Numbered from the stretch's first letter, positions 45,229 through 54,134 are shown. The stretch is 64,000 nt of DNA from Alysiella filiformis (GCF_014054525.1 NZ_CP059564.1:816357-880356); one strand, 5' to 3'. Notes: a model not told the origin generated them from the letters alone. A program made the numbers and translations.

Positions 45229-45744
45229 TTAAATATAGGCAACTTGCCACACAATTTTGGAGTGGGGCATATCTTTATTCAGTACCAAGACATGAGGGTC
45301 TATGGCTTTGAGTAATTTTCTGAGTTTGTCTTGTAAATCGGGTAGATGATACTGTTGTTTTTGCCCCGTTGATTGCTCAATGTGCAAAACCACACAAATG
45401 GATTGGCAATGAAGCACATCTTTTGCAAATTGTTGTTCTGTTTGCTCATTCGCGTGAAATTGAGCAGACACCAAACCAGCCAATGAATCACGCACTTTTT
45501 GGGCAATTTCCATTTCTAACGGTGGTTTATTTGGATCACGTCTACCCTGCCGAAAATCCTTAACTTCACATAACCAAGTGATTTGACCGTTGTGAGCGAT
45601 GATATCTACTGCTTTATTGTCGGTACAGCATTTATTTTGAAATTGATTTCTGTAGTGTACCCAATCATCGTATTTAACTGCCTGAATACCTGAATGAAAG
45701 GTAAATCTCAAAGCATCCTCATCAATGCTTATTTGTTGTGTCAT
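45229..45744 (-). CDS. PD-(D/E)XK nuclease-like protein, partner of ATPase
   Basis: The 171 residues from MTQQISIDE are of no named family I can recall. The segment KAVDIIAHNGQITWLCEVKDF has Asp47, then Glu60-x-Lys62, the spacing and strand context of PD-(D/E)XK nucleases. A following helix (EIAQKVRDSLAGL) supplies the usual Gln/Lys. It lies 16 bases after the ATPase stop on the same strand. AT-rich codons set both apart from cysS. Nuclease activity is inferred; the start could be 45801, overlapping the ATPase gene. Confidence 0.65.
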   Translation of the reverse strand: MTQQISIDEDALRFTFHSGIQAVKYDDWVHYRNQFQNKCCTDNKAVDIIAHNGQITWLCEVKDFRQGRRDPNKPPLEMEIAQKVRDSLAGLVSAQFHANEQTEQQFAKDVLHCQSICVVLHIEQSTGQKQQYHLPDLQDKLRKLLKAIDPHVLVLNKDMPHSKIVWQVAYI

Positions 45745-45760
45745 GGATGAAATACCTTTG

Positions 45761-46795
45761 TTAAATTTGTGAATAACGGTCAGATTGAGCCAAACTTTCA
45801 TCTAATGCAACAATACTTTCTACATCATCATAATTATCAGTTTGCTGCAATCGAATTATGTCTTTATCTTTTGTCAAAGAAAAATATCTCATTTTAATGT
45901 GTTCATCATTTTCTTTTTTATGCTTGTCCTGCAAAATTTCCAATTCACGCAATAAAAATAAAGAATGAGTAGCAATGAAAACCTGAATATTTTGTTGCGA
46001 TAATTGAAAAATCATTTCAGCCGCTACCCTGATGAATCTGGGATTTAAATTGGCTTCGGGTTCGTCCCAAAATAAATAACCTTTATCCAATAATGCACCA
46101 TTAGCAATCAAACGTGCAATCATCATCAGTTTACGCACACCTTCGGCAACCAAAGGTGCTTCCACTTTACCCAAATAAAATCGCCCACTGCTATCCACCA
46201 CCACCCTATCACCCATGGCATCTTCTAGTGGTTGAAGCTGTAGTTGTGCTCTTTGTGCGCTCACACCTTTTAGTGTTGGTACATTCAGAAGTTGGCAGGT
46301 ATCCACCCATGTCTCGTCAAACGGAATATTTTGCGTTTGATACAAAGAAATAAACCAAGGACAAAGTGTCAGTAATTCACGTGTAGGTAAAAATGCAGGC
46401 GTGGCATTGTATTCGTTAGGGAAATTTTTGATATTGACTTGGCTGCTGGCATGATTGGAAAAAGTTAAGCTGGTTTTACTGCCTGAATTCATTCTCAACT
46501 CAACTTCACAACGGCTGCTACCTTGCTGTCGTTTTACCAAACGCCCCAATGAATCTGGACGAAATACATTCAATAATTTGTCAGCAAAGATTTTTTGCAA
46601 ATTGGTTTTGTGTAAAGCATTTTTTTCATTACCCGTAACAGCCAACAATGTGTACAAAAGCTTCAATAAATGACTTTTACCACAAGCATTTTCAGCAATA
46701 ATGATGTTTAAATGTGGAGAAAATTGAAATGTTTCATTGGGTAGTAATGAAAAATTTTCCAGCTTGAGAGATTGAACATATTCAGGCGTATTCAT
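45761..46795 (-). CDS. SMC/OLD-like AAA ATPase of a two-gene module
   Basis: The 344 residues start LKLENFSLLPNETFQFSPHLN, then Walker A AENACGKS at 34-41. An ABC-type signature equivalent (EGVRKLMMIARLIANG), Walker B LFWDEPEANLNP and a His switch FIATHSLFLLREL follow. This is the OLD/RecF/AAA_21 type. It has no TOPRIM nuclease domain; nuclease function may be supplied by the adjacent PD-(D/E)XK gene. Such pairs are often anti-phage or self-control systems, which is inference here. AT-rich codons and its place just after ssrS suggest insertion. Confidence 0.85.
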   Translation of the reverse strand: MNTPEYVQSLKLENFSLLPNETFQFSPHLNIIIAENACGKSHLLKLLYTLLAVTGNEKNALHKTNLQKIFADKLLNVFRPDSLGRLVKRQQGSSRCEVELRMNSGSKTSLTFSNHASSQVNIKNFPNEYNATPAFLPTRELLTLCPWFISLYQTQNIPFDETWVDTCQLLNVPTLKGVSAQRAQLQLQPLEDAMGDRVVVDSSGRFYLGKVEAPLVAEGVRKLMMIARLIANGALLDKGYLFWDEPEANLNPRFIRVAAEMIFQLSQQNIQVFIATHSLFLLRELEILQDKHKKENDEHIKMRYFSLTKDKDIIRLQQTDNYDDVESIVALDESLAQSDRYSQI

Positions 46796-46891
46796 GATTT
46801 GTTTTAACTTTTAAATGAGTTTAAATTTTTAGATTTTATGGTATTGTTTCTTAAAAATCCATTATTTTTTGTTTTTCAAGCTGCCTGAAAA

Positions 46892-46924
46892 ACAAAAAAA
46901 CACCGTTCACAATCATGAACGATG
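46892..46924 (-). terminator. ssrS terminator
   Basis: CACCGTTCA and TGAACGATG form a nine-base stem with one G-T pair. Read on the minus strand it is followed by seven T, just after the 6S RNA end. Confidence 0.85.
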
Positions 46925-46939
46925 TTTTTGAATGGGGAA

Positions 46940-47112
46940 CCCCGCAAATGGCGTTCGGGCTGAGTCCGCTTGAACCTTGGAAACAAGGTGGTCATCTCGG
47001 GTAGCTTCGGGTGCATTCCGACAAAGGGAACGCTCGCACCTGCTACTGCTCCCGACAACCGAAGCAAACTTATTGGTTCAAGGAAATGTATGCCTTCGCG
47101 CTCATCGCAGGG
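46940..47112 (-). ncRNA. ssrS: 6S RNA
   Basis: A 173-base RNA just downstream of zapA, the usual place in proteobacteria. The closing stem pairs CCCTGCGATGAGCG at the 5' end with CGCCATTTGCGGGG at the 3' end. Two inner arms, TCCTTGAACC/GGTTCAAG-type and the large central bubble region, fit 6S architecture. It binds sigma-70 RNA polymerase and lowers transcription in stationary phase. The exact ends are estimated from the stem. Confidence 0.87.
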
Positions 47113-47124
47113 TAAAACTGAAAT

Positions 47125-47424
47125 TCAATCCAATTCGGTGATTGCACTGTCGCACAGTTCAATCAAAGACGCAATTTTACCTTCAAATTCGGTTTCTGCC
47201 AATGCTTTATTTTGATTATCCAGTTTAAGCAAATCGTGGGTCAAGTTTAAGGCAGCCATAATGGCGACTTTATCCGTTTCCATATTGCGCCCAGCACTTT
47301 GAATCGCATTGATTTTTTGGTTGAGCAAATCCACCGCACGAAGCAAAGTTTCACGTTCGCTATTGGGCGTGCCAATGGTAAATTGGCGATTTAAAATGGC
47401 AACATTAATTTGTTCAATATTCAT
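47125..47424 (-). CDS. zapA: Cell division protein ZapA
   Basis: Z-ring-associated protein of 99 residues. INVAILNRQFTIGTPNSERETLLRAVDLLNQKI is the ZapA N-terminal domain. A coiled coil follows with DKVAIMAALNLTHDLLKL. It starts three bases after the coiled-coil gene upstream and is followed by ssrS, so the three probably share a transcript. Confidence 0.93.
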   Translation of the reverse strand: MNIEQINVAILNRQFTIGTPNSERETLLRAVDLLNQKINAIQSAGRNMETDKVAIMAALNLTHDLLKLDNQNKALAETEFEGKIASLIELCDSAITELD

Positions 47425-47427
47425 GCG

Positions 47428-48750
47428 TTATTCCTCAACAAAAAGGCGTTCATCACGCTCAACCACAGGCAGGCGCGACAGCAAATGACGGATTTTGCTG
47501 GCATTTTGCAACAGCATACTGCGGTATTCCTGATTTTGACTGTTTAATTTGAGCATTTGCGTTTGCAAGGCGGCTTTTTCGTTTTTCAGTTGCTCGGTTA
47601 AGCTGCTGATTTTTTCGCCCAAAGTGTGTCCCAATTCTGCCAATTCGGTTTCATGTTTTTGTTTTAATTCATCAATTTGAGATTGGGTACGTTCCATTTC
47701 ATCGTGTGCAGCCTGAATTTGGTTTTGCAAAGTTTGTGCCACTTCAATGGCGGCGGCTTCGCTGTCCAGCAGCTTGGTTTGCATGTTGTTCAGTTGCGTG
47801 TCTTTTTCAGCCAATGCGTTTTCTGCGGCGCGTAATTTTTCTTGCAATTCAGCCAGTTGCTGTTCGGAAAACGATTTGCTGTCGTTCAATTCATTGATTT
47901 GGCGTTCAGCCGCTTTTTCTGCCACATACAGTTTGGATTCAAAGGCTTGCACCTGTTTTTCGGCAGCGTTTAATTTTTCTTGCCATTTTTGATTTTGTTG
48001 GGTGGCTTCGTCTTGGGCGTTTTGCAGTTGGGTGTTTAAGGTGGCATTTTCGCTTTCGGCTTCTGCCAGTTGCGTTTCCAAGGCTTTAATTTGTTTGTCA
48101 AAATTGTCTTCCGACAAATTCATTTTGACTTGCCATTCTTGTAATTGCTGTTCGGCAAATTGTTCGGTGGTATAGAGTTTGCGTTCCAATTCGCGGCGTT
48201 GTTGGTCGGCGATTTGGGCGGCTTCGCTGAATTTGTCTTGCCATTCTTGTTCGTTGGCGTTGAGTGCGATTTCGCTTTCTTGCAAGCGCGTTTCCCAATC
48301 TTGCTCTTTTTGGGTGGTGAGTGCCACAAGTTGTTGATATTTTTCTTTTAATTCATCGCGTTTGTTGTGCCAAATGGTTTGGGCGGTGTCAAATTTTTCT
48401 TGCCATTCACGCTCGCGCGTTTGCATGCTGCTTTGCAAAAAGGTGATTTGGTCGCGCAAATTTTGGCGTTCTTTTTCCAGCAAATTGATTTGGTGGGCGT
48501 GATTGGCAATTTTGTTTTCCAATTCGCTCATGAATTTTTGGCTGGCTGCATCGTTGATTTGTTTGCTTTTTTCTAATTCAAACAGTTGGGCTTGCTCTTC
48601 CAATTCGCTGCGAAATCGCGCCGCTTGATGGTTTAATTCATCACGCGCTGCTTGAAGTTTTTGTTGTAATTTGATTTGTTCAATTTTGTTTTGGTTAATT
48701 TTATCAAGCAGTTGATGTAATTTGCTTTCCAGTTGCGCTAGTGTGCTCAT
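47428..48750 (-). CDS. Long coiled-coil protein upstream of zapA
   Basis: The 440 residues are almost entirely heptad repeats from about 5 to 420, rich in Gln, Glu and Lys, with recurring blocks such as EQEWQDKFSEA and EREWQEKFDTA. The short C-terminal part (SKIRHLLSRLPVVERDERLF) is not coiled coil. No signal or membrane helix. The place directly before zapA is taken in many proteobacteria by a small ZapB-like coiled-coil gene, so a divisome role is plausible but inferred. Confidence 0.75.
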   Translation of the reverse strand: MSTLAQLESKLHQLLDKINQNKIEQIKLQQKLQAARDELNHQAARFRSELEEQAQLFELEKSKQINDAASQKFMSELENKIANHAHQINLLEKERQNLRDQITFLQSSMQTREREWQEKFDTAQTIWHNKRDELKEKYQQLVALTTQKEQDWETRLQESEIALNANEQEWQDKFSEAAQIADQQRRELERKLYTTEQFAEQQLQEWQVKMNLSEDNFDKQIKALETQLAEAESENATLNTQLQNAQDEATQQNQKWQEKLNAAEKQVQAFESKLYVAEKAAERQINELNDSKSFSEQQLAELQEKLRAAENALAEKDTQLNNMQTKLLDSEAAAIEVAQTLQNQIQAAHDEMERTQSQIDELKQKHETELAELGHTLGEKISSLTEQLKNEKAALQTQMLKLNSQNQEYRSMLLQNASKIRHLLSRLPVVERDERLFVEE

Positions 48751-48840
48751 AAATGTCTCGGCAAGGGTAAAATGGGTTGAGGTCTGTTTGCAAATGTTCA
48801 GGCTGCCTTTTGCTGTGAAAAGGCTGCCTGAAAGGGTTTT

Positions 48841-49830
48841 TTATTCGCTTTTGGGTTCGCGCTGCATCAGGCGTTCCATGACATCGGAAGCCGCCAGTTC
48901 GTTGCGAACCAGTTGATAAAGCATATCGGTAATGGGCATGTCAATTTGGTGTTTGGCGGCGGCGTTGTGGACTTCTTCTATGGTGGGCACGCCTTCGGCA
49001 ACGTGTCCGATTTCGCGTAAAACTTGGTGCAGGGTTTTGCCTTCTGCCAAACCCAAGCCCACTTTGCGGTTGCGCGAAAGTGCGCCTGTGCAAGTTAAAA
49101 TCAAATCGCCCATGCCTGCCAAGCCCATCATGGTTTTGGGCTGTGCGCCCATGGCAACTGCCAAGCGTGTGATTTCTGCCAAACCGCGTGTTACCAAAGC
49201 GGCGCGTGCGTTTAAGCCGTAGCCCAAACCATCGGATAAGCCTGTGGCGATTGCCATGACGTTTTTGACCGCTCCGCCTACTGCCACGCCTATCATGTCG
49301 TGGTTGGCATACAGACGCATGACGCTGGTATTGAGTTGTTGGGTCAATTCGTCTATCCACGCGGTGTTGTTGGATGCCAAGCACACGGCACAGGGCAGTT
49401 GTTTGGCGAGTTCTTGGGCGAAACTGGGTCCTGATAATACGCCAATTTTGTTGTTTTCAGGCAGCACTTGTTGTACCACTTCAAATGTGAGCAAGCCGCT
49501 ATCCAGTTCAAAGCCTTTGCAGGCGGTTAAAATGGGCAGGTGTCCTGCGCCATGTTCTTTAATCAAATTGACGCTGTCGCGCAAACCAACAACGGGGGTA
49601 ACAATCAAAATCAGTTCGCTGCCTTGCAAAGCGGCACCCAAATCGCTGTGTACGGTTAAATTGTCGGGCAGTTGAAATCCTGCCAAATAGCGTTCGTTTT
49701 GGCGTGTGGCTTGCATGGTTTGGGCGTGTTCGGCGTTGTGCGTCCACATGTTCACTTGGTGTTGGTGCAGGGCGAAGTGCATGCCCAAGGCGGTTCCCCA
49801 TGCGCCTGTGCCTAATACGGTAATGTTCAT
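48841..49830 (-). CDS. gpsA: Glycerol-3-phosphate dehydrogenase [NAD(P)+]
   Basis: Makes sn-glycerol 3-phosphate for phospholipids. The 329 residues from MNITVLGTGAWGTAL carry the Rossmann motif GTGAWG at 7-12, LSGPSFAQELA, the catalytic Lys in GGAVKNVMAI, and MGLAGMGDLILTCTG. The reading frame stays open upstream to 50172 through a MITE; that extension was rejected. Confidence 0.96.
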   Translation of the reverse strand: MNITVLGTGAWGTALGMHFALHQHQVNMWTHNAEHAQTMQATRQNERYLAGFQLPDNLTVHSDLGAALQGSELILIVTPVVGLRDSVNLIKEHGAGHLPILTACKGFELDSGLLTFEVVQQVLPENNKIGVLSGPSFAQELAKQLPCAVCLASNNTAWIDELTQQLNTSVMRLYANHDMIGVAVGGAVKNVMAIATGLSDGLGYGLNARAALVTRGLAEITRLAVAMGAQPKTMMGLAGMGDLILTCTGALSRNRKVGLGLAEGKTLHQVLREIGHVAEGVPTIEEVHNAAAKHQIDMPITDMLYQLVRNELAASDVMERLMQREPKSE

Positions 49831-50075
49831 TGTTATGCTCCCTTGTGCAAGAAATTTTTGTCTTGATTTGTCGTTGGGTTTTGGGCGACAAAATTTGGGG
49901 CGGATTTTAGCATTATTTGCATGGGCGTAAAAGCGCAATGCCTGATTTTTCAGGCTGGCTTTCGGTGTGCGGTGTGGATTGGGTGGGGCAACAAAAAGCC
50001 GCCTGAAAAAGGTTTTTTCCTTTTCAGGCAGCCTGAAACTTGGCAAAACGCGGCTCACACATTTGGGCTTGCTGA

Positions 50076-50239
50076 TAGGGGCTAATGACAATTCGTTTCG
50101 CGATTGTTTTTTCATCAAAATCGCCAACTTCTGCGTCAAAAATACGCGCCAATGGGTGGCATTGACGCGCATTTTTTCCTTGAATTTGACGATTTTGCCT
50201 GAAAAACCAACTTCGCGCCCAAATTGTCATTAGCCCCTA
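50076..50239. mobile_element. Family B MITE-like element, copy 1 (164 bp)
   Basis: It starts TAGGGGCTAATGACAATT and ends AATTGTCATTAGCCCCTA: inverted ends GGGGCTAATGACAATT flanked by TA, consistent with a TA target duplication. Copy 2 is at 59432..59595 in the opposite orientation; by eye 162 of 164 bases agree. No transposase. The rest of the 49831..50433 gap has DUS hairpins (about 49998..50036) and the serC terminator. Confidence 0.9.
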
Positions 50240-50379
50240 GGGTCAATCCAATACAAAATGGGACACGATGTGTTGCACCAAATCCATGTTTTATCAGAAA
50301 AATGGCGCAACGAATTGCGCCCCACACTTGGCTTATTTTTAAACGAATTAACGATATTTTTATTTTTATCAATCAATTC

Positions 50380-50405
50380 AAAAAGGGCGGAGATGAAATC
50401 CGCCC
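50380..50405 (-). terminator. serC terminator (family A stem)
   Basis: On the minus strand GGGCGGATTTCATCTCCGCCC is followed by TTTTT, shortly after the serC stop. Confidence 0.85.
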
Positions 50406-50433
50406 TTGCGTCAGTTTGGGTTTCAAACGCCAA

Positions 50434-51540
50434 TCAGCCGTAGCGTTTTTGAAATTCCTTCATGAAATCAATCAATGCTTCTACGCCTTGTAAAGGCATG
50501 GCGTTGTAAATGCTGGCGCGCATACCGCCCAACGATTTGTAGCCGCGCAACAGTTGCAAACCGCGCGTGGTGGATTCTTGCGCGAACAGTTCGTCCAATT
50601 CCGCGTTGCCTGTGCTGAAAATCACGTTCATTTTGGAACGCGCCCCTGGGTGAACGTGGTTTTTGTAAAAACCGCCACTGCCGTCAATGGCGGCATACAG
50701 GGTTTTGGCTTTTAAGGTGTTGATGGTTTCCATTTGCGCCACGCCGCCTTGCGATTGCAACCAACGGAACACCAAGCCTGAAATGTAAATGGGGTAGGTG
50801 GCGGGGGTGTTGTACATGCCTTGACGTTGAATGTGCGATTTGTAATTCCACACATCGGGAATGCGGTCGGAGCAACGGTCAAGCAAATCTTCGCGGATAA
50901 TCACGATGGTTGCGCCACTGGGCCCGATGTTTTTTTGTGCGCCTGCGTAAATCACGCCAAAGTCGGACACATTGATTTTGCGCGATAAAATTTCTGATGA
51001 CATGTCGCAAATCAAAGGGGGCATACCGTCTTCCAATTTCGGCACTTCGCGGTATTGCAAGCCGTGTACGGTTTCGTTGATGATGAAATGCACAAAGGCG
51101 GAATCTTTGCTGATGTCCCAATTTTGCACGGGGGGCAAGTTGGTGTAGTTGTAATCGCGTTTGCCGTCTGCGGCAAGGTGGATTTGCGCGTCTGTGAGTT
51201 TGCCCATTTGCGAGTGGGCGATTTCTGACCAGTTGCCTGTTACCACGCTGTCCACGCGCTTGAAACCGTCTGCGAAGTTCATCACGACTTGGTTGAATTG
51301 GGCTGATGCGCCGCCTTGTAAAAACAAGACTTTGTAATTGCTGGGAATGTCCATAAGCTGACGGAGGTCTTGTTCGGCATGATACAAAATGCTGGCGAAC
51401 ACGTCTGAACGGTGCGACATGGTCATCACGGAAAAGCCTGTGCCGTTGTAGTCAAACATTTCGCTTTGGGCGGTACGCAATACGCTTTCAGGCAGCACGG
51501 CAGGTCCTGCGGAGAAGTTGTAGATGGGAAATTCGCGCAT
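50434..51540 (-). CDS. serC: Phosphoserine aminotransferase
   Basis: PLP enzyme for serine and pyridoxine synthesis. The 368 residues from MREFPIYNFSAGPAVLPESVL have PLP Lys in YAGAQKNIGPSG (about 199), FLQGGASAQFN and SHIQRQGMYNTPATYPIY. GGAACTTC precedes ATG 51540; the in-frame 51564 ATG is less likely. Single gene. Confidence 0.97.
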   Translation of the reverse strand: MREFPIYNFSAGPAVLPESVLRTAQSEMFDYNGTGFSVMTMSHRSDVFASILYHAEQDLRQLMDIPSNYKVLFLQGGASAQFNQVVMNFADGFKRVDSVVTGNWSEIAHSQMGKLTDAQIHLAADGKRDYNYTNLPPVQNWDISKDSAFVHFIINETVHGLQYREVPKLEDGMPPLICDMSSEILSRKINVSDFGVIYAGAQKNIGPSGATIVIIREDLLDRCSDRIPDVWNYKSHIQRQGMYNTPATYPIYISGLVFRWLQSQGGVAQMETINTLKAKTLYAAIDGSGGFYKNHVHPGARSKMNVIFSTGNAELDELFAQESTTRGLQLLRGYKSLGGMRASIYNAMPLQGVEALIDFMKEFQKRYG

Positions 51541-51705
51541 GATTTGAAGTTCCTGTGTTTTCAATCAAAAAAAGTAAAAATTTTTCAGGCAGCGTGGTTT
51601 TCAGGCTGCCTGAAAGGGGAAAAATGCCTTGTCATTCTATGCTGCTTGACGATAAAAATCCACCATTTTGTTTACATAATTTTGCAATGCAATGCGTGAT
51701 GTGCC

Positions 51706-51832
51706 AAGCCCCTAAAAGCGTGGGTGTGGCGGCGCAACGCCACGTTCACACCAAAATGCCACACAACCATTTTCAGGCAGCCAAAACGCAAAAAACCGTA
51801 CCAAAACATCTTTTTTGACACGGTTTTTTGCT
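51706..51832. repeat. Family D repeat with terminator
   Basis: GCGTGGGTGTGGCGGCGCAA with CGCCACGTTCAC forms one hairpin. Then AAAACCGTACCAAAA and TTTTGACACGGTTTT (51791..51826) form a second, which on the minus strand is a good terminator for the next gene. Related to 52502..52602. The 51541..51846 gap otherwise holds two DUS. Confidence 0.75.
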
Positions 51833-51846
51833 TTTCAGACACACAT

Positions 51847-52401
51847 TTATTCCACGACCAAACCCAATTCATCTGCAAGTGTGAATAGTCTGGGCTTATT
51901 TGCTTTATCAATCACAAAATAATTCACATCATCGTTACCGCTCAATACATGCAACAGTGTAAACTCACTTTGGTTTTCTAATTGCTGGCAAACATACCTA
52001 AAACTGGTAATAAAATCATCGCTAAATACATTAAACTGATTGTTTTGGCGATGAATTTTGTTATACTCTTCATAAGATACTTGAAACGTTTGCCCAATCT
52101 GCTCGCTGATGTATTCGCTTAAATTGTCATAGTCAATTTTATAATCATCACGATAATACTCGATAAGATTGTCAAACAAATAAGAAACCACCCAATAATT
52201 TAATGCCAACTCATCATCTTCAAAATCCGCATGAAACAAAGACGCCAAACTTTCTTCATCACCATCACACTCTTTGAGCAAAAACTCGCCAAACAGCTTT
52301 CTGTCGCCTGTTAAACTGTCAAACAATGCTGCCATTTTGTGTGCAATATCATCATCATAGCCCAACAATCCAATAAATTCAAAAAACGCATTTTTCATCA
52401 T
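51847..52401 (-). CDS. Unknown acidic protein, 184 residues
   Basis: Not recognised. Very acidic (ECDGDEESLASLFHADFEDDEL) and aromatic-rich (YWVVSYLFDNLIEYYRDDYKIDYD), probably helical at first, then alpha-beta toward LLHVLSGNDDVNYFVID. No signal or membrane helix. Codons are A/T-ending compared with serC and mltB. It is bracketed by family D repeats, so may be acquired. Acidic small proteins like this are sometimes immunity proteins; no partner is seen. Confidence 0.65.
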   Translation of the reverse strand: MMKNAFFEFIGLLGYDDDIAHKMAALFDSLTGDRKLFGEFLLKECDGDEESLASLFHADFEDDELALNYWVVSYLFDNLIEYYRDDYKIDYDNLSEYISEQIGQTFQVSYEEYNKIHRQNNQFNVFSDDFITSFRYVCQQLENQSEFTLLHVLSGNDDVNYFVIDKANKPRLFTLADELGLVVE

Positions 52402-52501
52402 ACAAAACCTTAATTATTCATACAAACCATAAAAACAAGCGTAGCGCATTCCACGCACAGCTTGCTACAAATTTGATTTTACAGCACAAACTGTTTCGCA
52501 C

Positions 52502-52602
52502 CAACAACCCAAGAGTGGGTGTGGCGGCGATACGCCACGCTCACGCCCCAAAATGCCAAAAACCGCGCCAAAACATCATTTTTGACACGGTTTTTTTGTT
52601 TT
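52502..52602. repeat. Family D repeat with terminator after mltB
   Basis: GTGGGTGTGGCGGCGATACGCC with a paired GCGTATCGCCGCC-type stem, then AACCGCGCCAAAA and TTTTGACACGGTTT. Same orientation as the 51706 copy; the second hairpin is the probable mltB terminator. Confidence 0.72.
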
Positions 52603-52617
52603 CAGGCTGCCTGAAAA

Positions 52618-53733
52618 TCACAATCTGCCGCCACCCACGCCATTGGCAATGTCGCGCACGGCTGTTACATACATGCGGCTGTTGTTGTATTTCCAAATGG
52701 CGTAGAAATTGGTTAAGCCGATGAAGTAGCTGTATTGATTGGGTGCGGTTTCCAAGCGATACAGTATGGCTTTTTCGTGGTCGGCTACGCTTTCCAATGG
52801 GGTTACGCCCATTTGGCGCAGTTGCCCTACGGTGTAGTTGAGCGCGGTTTTTTCGTCCATAATGGCTTGTAATTGCGGTGTGATTTGCAAGGATACGGGC
52901 ACGACCACTTTGCCGCCTGTTTGCCAACCGTGCACTTTCATGTAGTTGGCAACCGATGCGGCAACATCGGGGGTGCTGCTCCAAATGTTGCGGCTGCCGT
53001 TGCGGTCATAATCCACCGCCCATTTGCGAAAGCTGGACGGCATGAATTGGGGCATACCCATTGCGCCTGCAAAGCTGCCTGTAAAACTGAATGGGTCGCG
53101 GCGTTCTTCTTGTGCCAATTTCAGAAATTCGCCCAATTCTTGTTGGAAATAGGCACCACGTCTGGGGTATTCAAATGCTAAGGTTGCCAATGAGTCTGCC
53201 ACGCGAATGTTGCCCATGTTGGCACCGTAGTTGGTTTCTATGCCAATAATCGCCACGATGATTTCGGCTGGTACGCCATATTCGCGTGCCACTTGGTCGA
53301 TGATGTGGCGGTTGGCAGCATAAAAGCGTTTGCCACCGTTGATTTTGGCTGCGCCTGTGTTGCCTTTGGCAAATTCATACCATGGGCGTGAGGTGGACGG
53401 TCTGTCCATGATGCCGATGATGTTGGATTTGAATTGGGCGCGATTGAAAAAATCGTTTAACACGGCTGGGTTGATGCCTTTGTGCTGTTGCTGGTAGGCG
53501 ACAAATTGTTGCACATTGGGATTGGCTAAATAGCCTGTGGTTGCCAAGCTGTTGGCTGGCTGGTTGAAAAAGGGTTGTTCGTTGCTTGGGGGGATTTGTG
53601 GCGCGTTGGTTTGGGGTTTGACCAAATCCATGAGTGGGTCTTGTTTTTGCACGGTGGGGGCGTTGGTGGATTTGGGGCTGATGCCACAGGCAGCCAGCAG
53701 GGCGGTTGCCAAATACAGGGCGAGTTTGTTCAT
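52618..53733 (-). CDS. mltB: Membrane-bound lytic transglycosylase B
   Basis: Cuts peptidoglycan in the periplasm. The 371 residues have lipobox LAAC with Cys16. A spacer to about 90 precedes the SLT domain with the catalytic Glu in IIGIETNYGANMG, then RVADSLATLAFEYPRR, GAMGMPQFMPSSFRKWAVDYD and GRNIWSS-like NIWSSTPDVAASVANYM. Complete. Its downstream gap carries a family D repeat. Confidence 0.95.
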   Translation of the reverse strand: MNKLALYLATALLAACGISPKSTNAPTVQKQDPLMDLVKPQTNAPQIPPSNEQPFFNQPANSLATTGYLANPNVQQFVAYQQQHKGINPAVLNDFFNRAQFKSNIIGIMDRPSTSRPWYEFAKGNTGAAKINGGKRFYAANRHIIDQVAREYGVPAEIIVAIIGIETNYGANMGNIRVADSLATLAFEYPRRGAYFQQELGEFLKLAQEERRDPFSFTGSFAGAMGMPQFMPSSFRKWAVDYDRNGSRNIWSSTPDVAASVANYMKVHGWQTGGKVVVPVSLQITPQLQAIMDEKTALNYTVGQLRQMGVTPLESVADHEKAILYRLETAPNQYSYFIGLTNFYAIWKYNNSRMYVTAVRDIANGVGGGRL

Positions 53734-53816
53734 GGTGTTTTTTCCTTATTTTGAAAATGGGTTGGGCGGCTGAATTTTGTTTTCAGGCTGCCTGAAAATG
53801 GTGCGAAACGGCATTC

Positions 53817-53912
53817 GTAGGGGCGAATTTCATATTCGCCCCATTTTGACGTGCCAATGTTTTCAATTCTATCAAATATTTGTGAAAGGGCGGATATGAA
53901 ATCCGCCCCTAC
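53817..53912. repeat. Diverged family A repeat
   Basis: Two palindromes, GGGGCGAATTTCATATTCGCCCC and GGGCGGATATGAAATCCGCCC, about 50 bases apart, as in the family A interior. The typical outer ends are not preserved. Confidence 0.65.
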
Positions 53913-53927
53913 GTCAGTTTCAAGTTT

Positions 53928-54125
53928 CAGGCTGCCTTTCATTACCCTACAATTTTTTGTTTGCCACTCACCTGTTCCCTCTCCTTTGGGAGAGGGTTAG
54001 GGAGAGGGGAAAACTGGCGATGCTCAACGATTTTTCCCTCTCCCTAGCAGGAGAGGGGGCAGATGGCGGCATCTCAACGATTGTGGGCAATATTTTATTT
54101 TTGTAGGGTAATAAAAGGCTGCCTG
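53928..54125. repeat. Nested inverted-repeat element with CCCTCTCC cores
   Basis: Outer arms ..CATTACCCTACAA and TTGTAGGGTAAT.. are joined to DUS halves. The inside has two CCCTCTCC/GGAGAGGG stems. Same plan as 33489..33614 with a different arm sequence. With the preceding repeat it fills the 400-base gap between mltB and slyX. Confidence 0.72.
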
Positions 54126-54134
54126 AAAGCCCAT

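Noticed and set aside
49831-50172. N-terminal extension of GpsA by 114 residues
   Set aside because: The extension runs through DUS and into a MITE; GpsA normally starts at MNITVLGTGAWG.
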